From positions 124,001 through 188,000 of the forward strand of contig NZ_JAGGPJ010000015.1 in NCBI RefSeq assembly GCF_018613875.1: a stretch of DNA of 64,000 nucleotides, read 5' to 3'. Under the pieces are notes generated by a model. The model had not been told where the DNA came from. It saw only the letters and a list, made by a program, of their open reading frames with translations, and ran no database searches. The position numbers and the translations under genes were made by a program. The stretch comes from Arthrobacter sp. ISL-28 (lineage in GTDB: Bacteria; Actinomycetota; Actinomycetes; Actinomycetales; Micrococcaceae). Position 1 is the first letter of the stretch; each line of letters starts with the position of its first letter. Positions 1 through 11,260 of the stretch are shown here, in pieces.

Positions 1-32
1 CGGGACTGCGAAGGCTAAGGCTTATCCGCTGA

Positions 33-521
33 CTACTCCGTGGTGAGCACGGCGACCAGCTCATCCGGACGGCGGCTCGACGTCAGCCAGTACGGTGTGG
101 GATCCGACGGGTCTTTGAGCTCGATGCGGACCACCGGATCGATCCAGCCGCGGATGCAGAGGTAGGCAAGCCCGTTGAGGCGTGTGCCGCGTTCGGCCGT
201 TGCTTCCTTGTCGCGGAAGGCCTCCACCTTGCCGATGAGCCCGCGTTCAATGCTTGCCCGGCCCACCTGGAGTGTCCGGGTGGTGACGGTCACGGCCGGC
301 GTGGACAGGATCAGCAGGGCAGCCTCAACGGCGAAGAGGACGGCCGCGGCCGTGAAGCCGGCCGCCGTACTGATGGGGGCGAACACCAGGATGCCGGCTC
401 CCGCCAGGCCCGCGGCTACCAGCCAGATCCAGAATCCCGGCCACAGTTTTTCGGTGAATAGTACGGTGTCATCCTGTGACGGCTGATGGTGGGCAGGCAT
501 GGCTGCGCTTGATTCGGGCAT
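33..521 (-). CDS. DUF3093 membrane protein
   Basis: Small membrane protein of the DUF3093 family, which sits beside dut in many actinobacteria; its function is unknown. The N-terminal third has two hydrophobic segments (from FWIWLVAAGLAGAGILVFAP and from FTAAAVLFAVEAALLI), followed by a soluble basic and acidic domain ending in the conserved YWLTSSRRPDELVAVL. The gene is divergent from dut. The start is uncertain: ATG at 551, 521 and 500 are all in frame. I chose 521 because the 551 start adds a poorly conserved basic leader. The family call rests on the tail motif, the length and the position next to dut. Confidence 0.8.
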   Translation of the reverse strand: MPESSAAMPAHHQPSQDDTVLFTEKLWPGFWIWLVAAGLAGAGILVFAPISTAAGFTAAAVLFAVEAALLILSTPAVTVTTRTLQVGRASIERGLIGKVEAFRDKEATAERGTRLNGLAYLCIRGWIDPVVRIELKDPSDPTPYWLTSSRRPDELVAVLTTE

Positions 522-642
522 GCACCCAGCTTTCCATCTTTGCCGTGGCATTTCATCCCGGTTGGTTCAGGCCCTGCAGGCCTCCTGCAAGCAGGACTGG
601 GCAATAGGTTTGCACCGCTGCCGGGCGATAGAGTGAGGAACT

Positions 643-1185
643 GTGACTGAGGAAAAAACAGCCCTTAAGCCAACGCTGCAGCCTGCGGCCGCTGGAGCCG
701 CGCCGCCCGCGGCAGAGTATGGAGCGCCAACTGTGCAGGTGCAACTGAAGATGCTCGACGACGGCCTGGAAGCGCCGTCGTACGCCCACCCCGGTGACGC
801 GGGCGCCGATCTGCGCGCCCGCGAGGACGTAGTCCTCGAACCGGGCGAGCGGCGGCTCGTTCCCACGGGCGTCTCGATCGCCCTTCCGGACGGGTTCGTG
901 GCGCTGATCCACCCGCGTTCAGGCCTTGCAACGAAACACGGCCTGACCGTGGTCAACGCCCCGGGAACAGTCGACGCGGGGTACCGCGGCGAAATCGCCG
1001 TGACGCTGCTGAATACGGACAGGGACAAGGCCATCGAGCTCCGCCGCGGCGATAGAATTGCACAAATGGTCATCCAGCGCGTGGAGTACGCGCAGTTCGT
1101 AGCGGTGGGGGAGCTGAGCGACTCCGTCCGCGGCGCCGGCGGCTTCGGCTCAACCGGCGGCTTTGCCGTTCCGGAGCTTAGGTAG
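643..1185 (+). CDS. dut: Deoxyuridine 5'-triphosphate nucleotidohydrolase (dUTPase)
   Basis: Hydrolyses dUTP to dUMP and pyrophosphate, keeping uracil out of DNA and supplying dTMP synthesis. All five trimeric dUTPase motifs are visible: PGDAGADLRA (about residues 50-59), PRSG (91-94), GTVDAGYRGE (108-117), RGDRIAQ (135-141) and the glycine-rich C-terminal RGAGGFGSTG (163-172), which closes over the nucleotide. The first 30 residues are an Ala/Pro-rich extension beyond the usual core of about 150 aa. The start is GTG with a GAGGAA ribosome site just upstream. It is followed 53 bp later by the DUF3710 gene, the usual actinobacterial order. Confidence 0.96.
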   Translation: MTEEKTALKPTLQPAAAGAAPPAAEYGAPTVQVQLKMLDDGLEAPSYAHPGDAGADLRAREDVVLEPGERRLVPTGVSIALPDGFVALIHPRSGLATKHGLTVVNAPGTVDAGYRGEIAVTLLNTDRDKAIELRRGDRIAQMVIQRVEYAQFVAVGELSDSVRGAGGFGSTGGFAVPELR

Positions 1186-1238
1186 TTACGCGCCCGCCGG
1201 GCCGACGCGACAAGATCACAACTAAGGAGACAAACCCC

Positions 1239-1958
1239 ATGGTTTTTGGGCGTGGCAGGAAAGCCAAGAAGCAAGAGGCCGCAGAGCCGGAGGAAATCCG
1301 GGAGGGCATCGCGGCCGATTCAGCTGATGGCGCCACGGAAGCATCGGGCCGGAGCGTCACCGGCCCCTTCGACGTCTCCGAGATCAGCAGCAGGGACGGC
1401 TACGTGGACCTCGGCGCCCTGCTCATTGCGCCCCGCGACGGTCTTCAGCTTCGGCTTGAGGTCGAGGAGGCAACACAGCGGGTGGTGGCAGTGACCATGG
1501 ACCTGGACGGGTCCAGCCTGCAACTGCAGGCTTTCGCCGCGCCGCGTTCGGAAGGTCTGTGGGACGAAATCCGCGAGCAGATCGGCCAGTCAGTGGGCAG
1601 CCAGGGCGGTCAGGTGGAAGAGATCCAAGGCGGCTTCGGCACAGAGCTCGTGGCCAAACTGCCCTCGGGAGCCAGCGACGGCAGCCAGGGATACCGTGTC
1701 GCCCGCTTCATCGGTGTCGACGGTCCGCGCTGGTTCCTCCGTGGCGTGTTCGGCGGGGAGGCGGCGCTGAACCGCGACGCCGCTGCCGGTCTTGAGGAGC
1801 TTTTCCGCCGGATCGTGGTGATCCGCGGTGACAACCCCATGCCGCCAAGGGATCTCCTGCAGCTGCGCCTACCCAAGGATGCAGCAGGACCTGCACCGCA
1901 GGGGAACCCGGAGTTCCAGCAGCCTGAGCGCGGCCCGGAGATTACGCAGATTGGTTAG
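1239..1958 (+). CDS. DUF3710 domain-containing protein
   Basis: Soluble 239-aa protein of the DUF3710 family, conserved downstream of dut in actinobacteria and of unknown biochemical role. The start MVFGRGRKAKK, the central GLWDEIREQIG segment and the FFRRIVVIRGD-like stretch near residue 195 fit the family, and the length is typical. ATG 1239 follows a good AAGGAG site. The next gene (OB-fold) starts within its last codons, so translation is probably coupled. Cytoplasmic: no signal peptide or membrane helix. Confidence 0.85.
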   Translation: MVFGRGRKAKKQEAAEPEEIREGIAADSADGATEASGRSVTGPFDVSEISSRDGYVDLGALLIAPRDGLQLRLEVEEATQRVVAVTMDLDGSSLQLQAFAAPRSEGLWDEIREQIGQSVGSQGGQVEEIQGGFGTELVAKLPSGASDGSQGYRVARFIGVDGPRWFLRGVFGGEAALNRDAAAGLEELFRRIVVIRGDNPMPPRDLLQLRLPKDAAGPAPQGNPEFQQPERGPEITQIG

Positions 1959-2289
1959 TGCCGGCAGTCACCCGAACAACGCGCCGGTACCCATCAGCGG
2001 GCTGCCGGAGCGGGGGCGAGTTCTATGCCAGGGCTTCATCGAATCAGTGACTTACGTTCCCGCGAACCAGGTGGCGGCCTTCACCGCCATGGTGGTGGGG
2101 CACGACCGCCCGGCGCGGGAGGCGTCAGTCAGCGAGCGGCTGCGCGTTATCTGGCTGGGCCGCCGCCGAGTTCCCGGCATTGACCCGGGAACCGAAGTCC
2201 GTCTGGAAGGCATGCTGACGGTGCGGGACGGTGTGCCCACGATGTTCAATCCCCGCTACGAAATACTGTCCCGTCAGGAGCATCTATGA
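1951..2289 (+). CDS. OB-fold nucleic acid-binding domain protein
   Basis: Short protein of about 112 aa, predicted to be one OB-fold barrel (beta-rich segments RGRVLCQGFIESVTY, TAMVVGHD, LRVIWLGRRRVPGI, GTEVRLEGML) of the kind seen in RecG or aspartyl-tRNA-synthetase wedge domains. Its partner is unknown. The open frame extends upstream into the DUF3710 gene, but homology-like sequence begins only here. No ATG is available, so TTG 1951, overlapping the upstream stop, is the best start. The neighbouring DUF3159 gene overlaps its end by 4 bp, giving a tight dut-DUF3710-OB-DUF3159 operon, the same order as Mycobacterium Rv2697c-Rv2693c. Confidence 0.75.
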   Translation: MVSAGSHPNNAPVPISGLPERGRVLCQGFIESVTYVPANQVAAFTAMVVGHDRPAREASVSERLRVIWLGRRRVPGIDPGTEVRLEGMLTVRDGVPTMFNPRYEILSRQEHL

Positions 2290-3044
2290 CATTGCCTGAA
2301 AACCCCGAACCGGGAAGGGAAAAGCCGGAACCCAAGTCCGCCCCGGATGCTCCGGATTTTGCGGGACTCGCGGAGGGCTATGCCTCCAAGGCGGGGCTGC
2401 ACCGCACGGACGACGGGCGTATTGACGTCCTCAAGAGCGCCGGCGGCTACCAGGGGATCGCCGAGAGCATCCTGCCCGGCCTCGTCTTCCTCGTTTCCTT
2501 CACCATCACGGCGGCTTTGACCCCGTCGCTCATCGCAGCGCTGGCCACAGCCGCCGTATTTACCGTGGTGCGGCTTGTCCAGCGCCGGCCCCTGACGCAG
2601 GCGCTGGCTGGCGTTGTGGGCGTCGGCATTTCCGCCTGGCTCGCCAACAGCACGGGCAAGGCGGAGGACTTCTACCTTCCCGGCTTCCTGACCAACGCGG
2701 CCTACATCATCGCGATGGTCATCTCGATTGCCACCAAGTGGCCCATCGCAGGGCTGCTTTTCGGATTCATCCGCAACGAAGGCCTGGAGTGGCGGCAAAG
2801 CCCGGCACGGGTGCGCGCGTATCAGCTGGGCACGTGGATCATCGTCGGCGTCCTGTGCCTTCGCCTTGTCGTGCAGGTGCCGCTGTACCTTATGGGCCCC
2901 GACGGCCTCGCCGCGCTGGCCACCACCAGGCTCGTCATGGGCGCGCCGCTGTACATCCTGGGCGTGTGGCTTGCCTGGCTCGTCACCCGGCCGGCAACCG
3001 TGCCCCTGGCTCAGCCTTCGAAGCCGTCGTCCTCGGGGGACTGA
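2286..3044 (+). CDS. DUF3159 integral membrane protein
   Basis: 252-aa membrane protein of the DUF3159 family (Rv2693c-like), function unknown. A charged N-terminal tail of about 55 residues is followed by five to six hydrophobic segments (for example ESILPGLVFLVSFTIT, LIAALATAAVFTVV, YIIAMVISIATKWPIAGLLF, GTWIIVGVLCLRLVVQVPLY and LYILGVWLAWLV). ATG 2286 overlaps the OB-fold stop. Its 3' end overlaps the convergent trkA-like gene by 34 bp, so the two transcripts are antisense there. Confidence 0.85.
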   Translation: MTLPENPEPGREKPEPKSAPDAPDFAGLAEGYASKAGLHRTDDGRIDVLKSAGGYQGIAESILPGLVFLVSFTITAALTPSLIAALATAAVFTVVRLVQRRPLTQALAGVVGVGISAWLANSTGKAEDFYLPGFLTNAAYIIAMVISIATKWPIAGLLFGFIRNEGLEWRQSPARVRAYQLGTWIIVGVLCLRLVVQVPLYLMGPDGLAALATTRLVMGAPLYILGVWLAWLVTRPATVPLAQPSKPSSSGD

Positions 3045-3766
3045 TCCAGCCTCGTCTGCTGAGGGGCAAGCTCTGCCTCCCCCTCGCCCTGGTCTGATTC
3101 CTGTGCCGATCCGGGGGACAGCAGCTCCCGCAACTGGTCTTCAGCGGCAATGGTGGTGACGAAGAACAGCTCGTCGCCGCCGTCGATGACGTCGTCCCTG
3201 CTGGGGGTGATCGGCGCCTGGTCGCGAAGGATAGCCACCAGCGTTGAGTCCTCCGGCCAGTCGATCCCTCCCACGGTCAGCCCGATGGCATGCGAGTCGT
3301 GCGGCACCGTGAACTCGACGAGGGATGACACCCCGGTCTGAAGCGTGAGCAGGCGGACGAGGTCGCCAATCTCCACGGCTTCCTCGACCAGTGCCGTCAT
3401 GAGCTGCGGCGTGTTGACCGCGACGTCGACGCCCCAGGAGTCATTGAACATCCAGTCATTCTTCGGGTTGTTGACCCGGCCCACCGTGCGCCCGACGCCA
3501 AATTCGGTCTTGGCCAGCAGCGAAACGACGAGGTTGACTTTGTCATCGCCGGTGGCCGAGACCACCACATCTGCGTCTTCGAGCTTCGCGTCCTGCAGCG
3601 TGCTCAGTTCACACGCGTCGCCGACCAGCCAGTGCGCCCCCCGCAGACCGCTGCGGCCGATGACCTCCGGCTTGAGATCGATGAGCAGGATCTCGTGCTT
3701 GTGTGCCAGCAGTTCACGGGCGATCGAGGAACCGACGCTTCCGGCTCCGACGATGACGACTTTCAC
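3011..3766 (-). CDS. TrkA-family potassium uptake regulatory protein (CeoB-like)
   Basis: NAD-binding RCK subunit that gates a Trk/Ktr-type K+ channel at the inner face of the membrane. The Rossmann motif GAGSVGSS is at residues 7-14, with the acidic ribose-binding residue in LLIDLKPE, then a C-terminal TrkA_C domain (about 130-215, from SLVEFTVP to LFFVTT). A Glu/Gln-rich tail of about 30 residues (GEGEAELAPQQ) is extra. It directly follows a second TrkA protein with no gap (3767), as in the mycobacterial ceoC-ceoB pair. The membrane subunit is not in this window. Confidence 0.9.
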   Translation of the reverse strand: MKVVIVGAGSVGSSIARELLAHKHEILLIDLKPEVIGRSGLRGAHWLVGDACELSTLQDAKLEDADVVVSATGDDKVNLVVSLLAKTEFGVGRTVGRVNNPKNDWMFNDSWGVDVAVNTPQLMTALVEEAVEIGDLVRLLTLQTGVSSLVEFTVPHDSHAIGLTVGGIDWPEDSTLVAILRDQAPITPSRDDVIDGGDELFFVTTIAAEDQLRELLSPGSAQESDQGEGEAELAPQQTRLDQSPEDDGFEG

Positions 3767-4438
3767 TTAGGACTCCTTGGCAGGTGCTTTGGCGAGAAGG
3801 TGGGCTACTTCGGCGCTGCGGTCCAGATGCATCATGGCGTGGACCGTGTCGCCGTCCTGGTAAGAGGTGCCCGGCGCCGGAAGCATTCCTTCGCCGAACC
3901 GTGTGAGGTACGCGATGCGTACGTCGGCGGCCTTTTCGATCGAGGACACCGAGTGACCAATCCAGCCTGGATCGAGGTCGAGTTCGGCGAGGACGAGCCG
4001 GCCGGAGGGTTCACGGAAATCTCCCGCGAGGTGCTGTTCGGGGAGGATGCGGCGCAGCACCTGGTCGGCGCTCCAACGCACCGCCGCCACGGTGGGGATG
4101 CCCAGGCGCTGGTAGATCTCGGCGCGGCCTGGATCGTAGATGCGGGCCACGACGTGGGGAACGTGGAAGGTCTCCCGTGCGACGCGGGTGGCAAGGATGT
4201 TCGAGTTGTCGCCGCTGGAGACTGCGGCGAAGGCGTAGGCCTCGGCGACGCCAGCCTGCATCAGGGTGTCCCGGTCGAAACCGACGCCGGTGACCTTACG
4301 GCCCGTGAAGCCGGAGCGGAGCCGGCGGAAGGCCCGGTCGTCCTGGTCGATGATGGCCACCGAATGGCCTGCATCCTCGAGCGTATGAGCGAGGGTAGCC
4401 CCGACGCGTCCACAACCCATGATCACGAAGTGCGCCAC
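3767..4438 (-). CDS. TrkA-family potassium uptake regulatory protein (CeoC-like)
   Basis: Second RCK/TrkA regulator, 223 aa. It has the Rossmann motif MGCGRVGATLA at the N terminus, an acidic strand end (VAIIDQDD), and a C-terminal TrkA_C half (from GRLVLAELDL to DTVHAMMH). It is first in a two-gene operon with the paralogue ending at 3766; the intergenic distance is zero. Paired TrkA proteins form heteromeric gating rings in related actinobacteria. The start ATG (4438) is preceded by GGAGAC. Confidence 0.9.
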   Translation of the reverse strand: MAHFVIMGCGRVGATLAHTLEDAGHSVAIIDQDDRAFRRLRSGFTGRKVTGVGFDRDTLMQAGVAEAYAFAAVSSGDNSNILATRVARETFHVPHVVARIYDPGRAEIYQRLGIPTVAAVRWSADQVLRRILPEQHLAGDFREPSGRLVLAELDLDPGWIGHSVSSIEKAADVRIAYLTRFGEGMLPAPGTSYQDGDTVHAMMHLDRSAEVAHLLAKAPAKES

Positions 4439-4529
4439 CCGTGTCTCCTCCAGTTATCGCCTGCTGCTCCGTAAGACTCTACCGCCGGTTACCCGCCATG
4501 ACATCGCGCGGGAATCAGACTAACTTTGT

Positions 4530-6509
4530 GTGGTGCTGACAATTCTGAATGCGGTGAAGCGGGTGCTGGTGGGGAGGCCCTTCCGGAACGACCGGCTGCC
4601 CCACACGCTCCTGCCGAAGCGGATTGCGCTGCCGGTCTTTGCCTCGGATGCGTTGTCGTCCGTCGCGTATGCGCCGGACGAGATCCTGCTGACGCTCGCA
4701 TTGGCCGGTGTCAGTGCCGTGGCCTTCTCTCCGCTGGTGGGTCTGGCGGTCATGGTGGTACTGCTGACGGTTGTCGCCTCCTACCGTCAGAACGTCCATG
4801 CCTATCCTTCGGGCGGCGGGGACTACGAAATCGCCAACGTCAACCTCGGGAAGCATGCCGGACTGACCGTGGCGTCAGCCCTGCTCGTGGACTACGTCCT
4901 CACGGTGGCCGTTTCCATGTCATCCGCGGCCACCTACCTGACCGCCGCGATTCCGTCGCTCCACGGGCAGCAGGCCATGTGGGCCAGCGTGGGCGTCGCG
5001 GGGCTGGCCCTGGTGAACCTTCGCGGCATCAAGGAAGCCGGAACAGCCTTTGCCGTTCCCACCTACATCTTCATGGCGTCGATTCTGGGCATGACCGCCG
5101 TCGGGATCTTCCAGGCCGCAACGGGCCAGCTCGGCGAGGCGCCGTCAGCCGCCTTCACGATTGTTCCGGCGCCGGGCTTCGATGAAGGCCTGGTGGGCCT
5201 GGCCGGTGCATTCCTGCTCCTGCGCGCCTTCTCCTCGGGAGCTGCGGCGCTGACCGGCGTGGAAGCCATCAGCAACGGAGTGCCCAACTTCCAAAAGCCC
5301 AAGAGCAAGAACGCAGCCACCACGCTGCTGCTGCTCGGAGTCATTGCCTCGGCCATGCTGGCCGGCATCATCTACCTTGCCAATGCGACAAAAGTGCACA
5401 TCGTGCTGGATCCCGCCCGGGAGTTCCTCGTGAATGGCCAGCCCCTCCCGGAGGGCTACATCCAGAGCCCGGCCATCAGCCAGATTGCACAGACGATCTT
5501 CGGGCCCGGGTCCATCCCGTTTTATCTGGTAGTCGCCGCCACTGGAGTGATCCTGGTCTTCGCCTCCAACACCGCTTTCAACGGCTTCCCGGTTCTCGGC
5601 TCCATCCTTGCCCAGGACGGCTACCTGCCCCGCCAGCTGCGTACCCGCGGTGACCGGCTCGCGTTCAGCAACGGCGTGCTGGCGCTGGCCGCCGGCGCAC
5701 TCGTGCTCATCATTGCCTTCAATGCCGACGTCACCAAGCTCATCCAGCTCTACATTGTTGGCGTCTTCATCTCCTTCACCGCCAGCCAGCTGGGAATGGT
5801 GCGGCACTGGGGCCGGGAGCTCAAACTGGCCAGGAACAAGGCCGTGCGCCTCCGGATGATCAAATCCCGCACCATCAACATGATCGGCTTCGGCATGACA
5901 GCGCTGGTCCTGGCGATCGTGCTCATCACGAAGTTCGAACAGGGCGCGTGGATCGCGCTCCTGGCAATGTTCGTCCTGTACCTGATCATGTGGAGCATCC
6001 GGGCGCACTACGACACCGTGGCCAAGGAACTCGCCGTGGACGAGGACTCCTCGCCGCGGGCGCTGCCCACCAGGGTCCACGCCGTGCTGCTCGTCTCGCA
6101 CGTCCGCAAGCCCGTCCTCCGTGCCCTGGCATATGCGCGTGCCTCACGGCCATCCCGGTTGGACGCGATCACCGTGGACATCAACGAGGAGGAAACCGCA
6201 CACACGCTCGCCGACTGGGAAAAACTGGATATCCCGGTGCCGCTGACCGTGCTCGCCAGCCCATACCGCGAGACCGTCACGCCCATCATGGAGTACATCA
6301 AGAACATGCGCCGCGATTCTCCCCGCGACCTGATCGTGGTCTACATACCGGAATATGTCGTGGGCAAATGGTGGGAGCAGCTGGTCCACAACCAGACGGC
6401 GTTGCGGATCAAGACCAGGCTCCACTTTGAACCCGGCGTCATGGTGGCCAGCGTTCCCTGGCAGCTCAAATCCTCCGAAGAAGCAAAGAAACTGCAGGAC
6501 ATCCAATGA
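4530..6509 (+). CDS. APC-superfamily amino acid/cation permease
   Basis: 659-aa polytopic membrane transporter of the APC superfamily, comparable with Rv2690c. About 12 hydrophobic helices lie between residues 30 and 490, including the conserved first-helix region FASDALSSVAYAPDEIL and GVEAISNGVPNFQKPKSKNA in the middle. A soluble C-terminal domain of about 150 residues (VHAVLLVSHVRKPVLRALAYA onward) resembles the tail found in this subfamily. The substrate cannot be read from sequence; nearness to K+-uptake regulators makes cation or osmolyte transport possible. Start is GTG 4530 or 4533 with little leader. Its stop overlaps the TRAM methyltransferase start (ATGA), implying coupling. Confidence 0.85.
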   Translation: MVLTILNAVKRVLVGRPFRNDRLPHTLLPKRIALPVFASDALSSVAYAPDEILLTLALAGVSAVAFSPLVGLAVMVVLLTVVASYRQNVHAYPSGGGDYEIANVNLGKHAGLTVASALLVDYVLTVAVSMSSAATYLTAAIPSLHGQQAMWASVGVAGLALVNLRGIKEAGTAFAVPTYIFMASILGMTAVGIFQAATGQLGEAPSAAFTIVPAPGFDEGLVGLAGAFLLLRAFSSGAAALTGVEAISNGVPNFQKPKSKNAATTLLLLGVIASAMLAGIIYLANATKVHIVLDPAREFLVNGQPLPEGYIQSPAISQIAQTIFGPGSIPFYLVVAATGVILVFASNTAFNGFPVLGSILAQDGYLPRQLRTRGDRLAFSNGVLALAAGALVLIIAFNADVTKLIQLYIVGVFISFTASQLGMVRHWGRELKLARNKAVRLRMIKSRTINMIGFGMTALVLAIVLITKFEQGAWIALLAMFVLYLIMWSIRAHYDTVAKELAVDEDSSPRALPTRVHAVLLVSHVRKPVLRALAYARASRPSRLDAITVDINEEETAHTLADWEKLDIPVPLTVLASPYRETVTPIMEYIKNMRRDSPRDLIVVYIPEYVVGKWWEQLVHNQTALRIKTRLHFEPGVMVASVPWQLKSSEEAKKLQDIQ

Positions 6510-7870
6510 AACCCGACACCCAGGCCACCTCAACCGGAGTTGAACTCGTGGTGGACATCGGCCCCGTCGCCCACGGCGGCCACTGCGTCGCCCGGCATGA
6601 GGGCCGAGTTGTTTTCGTCCGCCACGGCATCCCCGGTGAAAAGGCCAGGGTGCGCCTGACGGACGCGGGGGAGTCGGCCAAATTCTGGCGCGGCGATGTC
6701 GTCGAGGTCCTGGAACCGTCGCCCGACCGTGTCTCGCACTTCTGGCAGGTGGCTGATTCACTCGCTTCATGGGAGCACGGACGCCCGCCGGTCGGAGGCG
6801 CAGAACTGGGGCACATCGCCCTGTCCCGCCAACGGAGCCTCAAGTCCGAGGTGCTGGCCGAACAGCTTAAGCGGCTCGCCGGCGTCGAACTCTCACCGGA
6901 CGTGGAACCGGTGGGCGCCGTCGCGGCCAGCGCGGAAACGAACGACGGCGGCGCGGGTCTCGCGTGGCGGACGCGGGCCGGATTTGCGGTCACCACCGGC
7001 GGCAAGCTGGGCATGCACGCCCACCGTTCGGACCAGGTCATTCCGGTCCGGGAAATGCCGCTGGCAGTCGCGGCAATCAATGATCTGCGCCTGTGGGACA
7101 TCGACCTGCAGGGCATTGACCGGGTGGAAGTGGCGGCACCGGCCAACGGTTCGCGGCCTCTCGTGCTCCTGGTGCCAACGCCGGGAACCAAGGCCAAACG
7201 GCTCAGCGCCATCCTGGCCCAGCTTCCCGCGGACGTATCCGTGGCAAGCTACGATCCCCTGAAAGACGAAACACTGCAGTTGCGGGGCCGCACTTGGGTG
7301 CAGGAATCGGCTGCCGGCCACGACTACCGGGTCACCGGCGCCGGATTCTGGCAGATCCACCGCGATGCCCCGGAAACTTTGGTGGGCGCCGTCGCCGGCT
7401 TCCTGCACGACGGCGGGTTCCTGGCACAGGGCGCGGCGGTGGCCGATCTCTATGCCGGTGCCGGGCTGTTTACCGCACCGCTTGCCGACGCTGTCGGCGA
7501 GACCGGTTCGGTGCTTTCGGTGGAAGGCGCGCCGGGGACAAGCAGGGACGCGCGGAAAAACCTCCATGGCGCACCACAGGTGGAGATCGTCCAGGGCCGG
7601 GTGGAGCGGGTGCTGCGCCAGCGGCCGCGGAACTTTGATGCAGTGCTGCTGGACCCGCCCCGCGCCGGCGCCGGCAAGGCCGTCGTCGACCAGCTCATGA
7701 CCGCCAACCCACGCGCCATCGCCTACGTTTCCTGCGATCCGGCGTCATTTGCCCGGGATGTCGGATACTTCCAGCAGGGCGGCTGGCAACTGGCGAAGCT
7801 CAGGGCGTTCGATCTGTACCCGCACACACACCACCTGGAGACGGTGGCCCTGCTGACTCCCCGTGATTGA
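6506..7870 (+). CDS. TRAM-domain class I SAM-dependent RNA (uracil-C5) methyltransferase
   Basis: 454-aa TrmA/RlmD-like enzyme that methylates a uracil C5 in RNA. An N-terminal TRAM beta-barrel (about residues 8-70, with GGHCVARHEGRVVFVRHGIPGE) binds RNA. The C-terminal Rossmann domain carries the AdoMet loop DLYAGAGLFTAPLA, the LDPPRAGAG motif and the catalytic cysteine in YVSCDPASF (about C410). There is no four-cysteine FeS motif like that of RlmD. The ATG overlaps the APC permease stop by 4 bp. Same position as Rv2689c. Target nucleotide not determinable. Confidence 0.88.
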   Translation: MKPDTQATSTGVELVVDIGPVAHGGHCVARHEGRVVFVRHGIPGEKARVRLTDAGESAKFWRGDVVEVLEPSPDRVSHFWQVADSLASWEHGRPPVGGAELGHIALSRQRSLKSEVLAEQLKRLAGVELSPDVEPVGAVAASAETNDGGAGLAWRTRAGFAVTTGGKLGMHAHRSDQVIPVREMPLAVAAINDLRLWDIDLQGIDRVEVAAPANGSRPLVLLVPTPGTKAKRLSAILAQLPADVSVASYDPLKDETLQLRGRTWVQESAAGHDYRVTGAGFWQIHRDAPETLVGAVAGFLHDGGFLAQGAAVADLYAGAGLFTAPLADAVGETGSVLSVEGAPGTSRDARKNLHGAPQVEIVQGRVERVLRQRPRNFDAVLLDPPRAGAGKAVVDQLMTANPRAIAYVSCDPASFARDVGYFQQGGWQLAKLRAFDLYPHTHHLETVALLTPRD

Positions 7871-7928
7871 TGCCACTAGGATGGGCTGGTAGTCTCACGT
7901 CGCGCATCGTATTCACCGCGGACCCCAT

Positions 7929-7957
7929 GCAATTTGTACAGACTGCAATTTGTACAG
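7929..7957. repeat. 13-bp direct repeat upstream of acnA
   Basis: GCAATTTGTACAG occurs twice with a 16-bp period (7929-7941 and 7945-7957), in the 168-bp gap before acnA. The repeat contains the palindrome TGTACA. Spacing of about one and a half helical turns fits a regulator binding as paired units near the promoter, but no regulator can be named. Confidence 0.6.
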
Positions 7958-7963
7958 TCCTGG

Positions 7964-7987
7964 ACTAGTTAGGCAGGCCTAACTAGT
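7964..7987. promoter_or_regulatory. Perfect palindrome upstream of acnA (operator candidate)
   Basis: ACTAGTTAGGC-AG-GCCTAACTAGT is a perfect 11+2+11 inverted repeat, 52 bp before the acnA start. TTAGG/CCTAA half sites recall DtxR/IdeR iron boxes, and aconitase is an iron-sulphur enzyme controlled by iron regulators in other actinobacteria, but half-site spacing differs from the 19-bp DtxR consensus. A different acnA regulator is equally possible. Confidence 0.65.
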
Positions 7988-8038
7988 AAGCGGTCTACCG
8001 CGCGACAAAGATGAAACTGTTGCGAGAGGAGTCCTGCG

Positions 8039-10849
<2,811 letters not shown>

Positions 10850-10924
10850 GCTGATCGGCTCGGACCCCAGAGGATCTGGTCGCTGACTCGCTGCCATCGG
10901 CGGTCACACTAGAGTCTCGCACAT

Positions 10925-10956
10925 GCGCCCCGTCAGGCTTCGGCCTGGCGGGGCGC
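10925..10956 (+). terminator. Rho-independent terminator of acnA (island-supplied, copy 1)
   Basis: 14-bp GC-rich stem GCGCCCCGTCAGGC with a TTCG loop, followed by TTGCTGTTT. It has one G:T wobble. The second copy at 32748-32783 keeps the pairing through a matched C:G to T:A change, so the structure is under selection. Confidence 0.8.
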
Positions 10957-11260
10957 TTGCTGTTTCATATTGATCGAGTAGCCCGGGGGAGAGGGGCTCG
11001 CGACCCCAGCCCCACGCGGCACCAACACGAATGAACGCGGCGAAGTTCTTAGTCCGGTGCCGCTCAATGCCAGACCTGGCCGCACCAGCAGCGGCCATCC
11101 TTGTGCTCCTAGATGACGAGGATGCGTTCCTTACCGAGCAGGATTTTGTCTTCGTGGCTAGACATGGGTCCAGTGCTGTATCAGCGCGGCTGCCGGTAGG
11201 GGCGCTCTCGTCGCCGACTATCGAGCCCTCGCTCCTGCACCCACTGGTGTGGGCCGCTGC

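Noticed and set aside
7964..7987. Firm call of a DtxR/IdeR iron box
   Set aside because: The arms look similar but the spacing between TTAGG and CCTAA halves differs from the 19-bp consensus, so it is reported only as an operator candidate.
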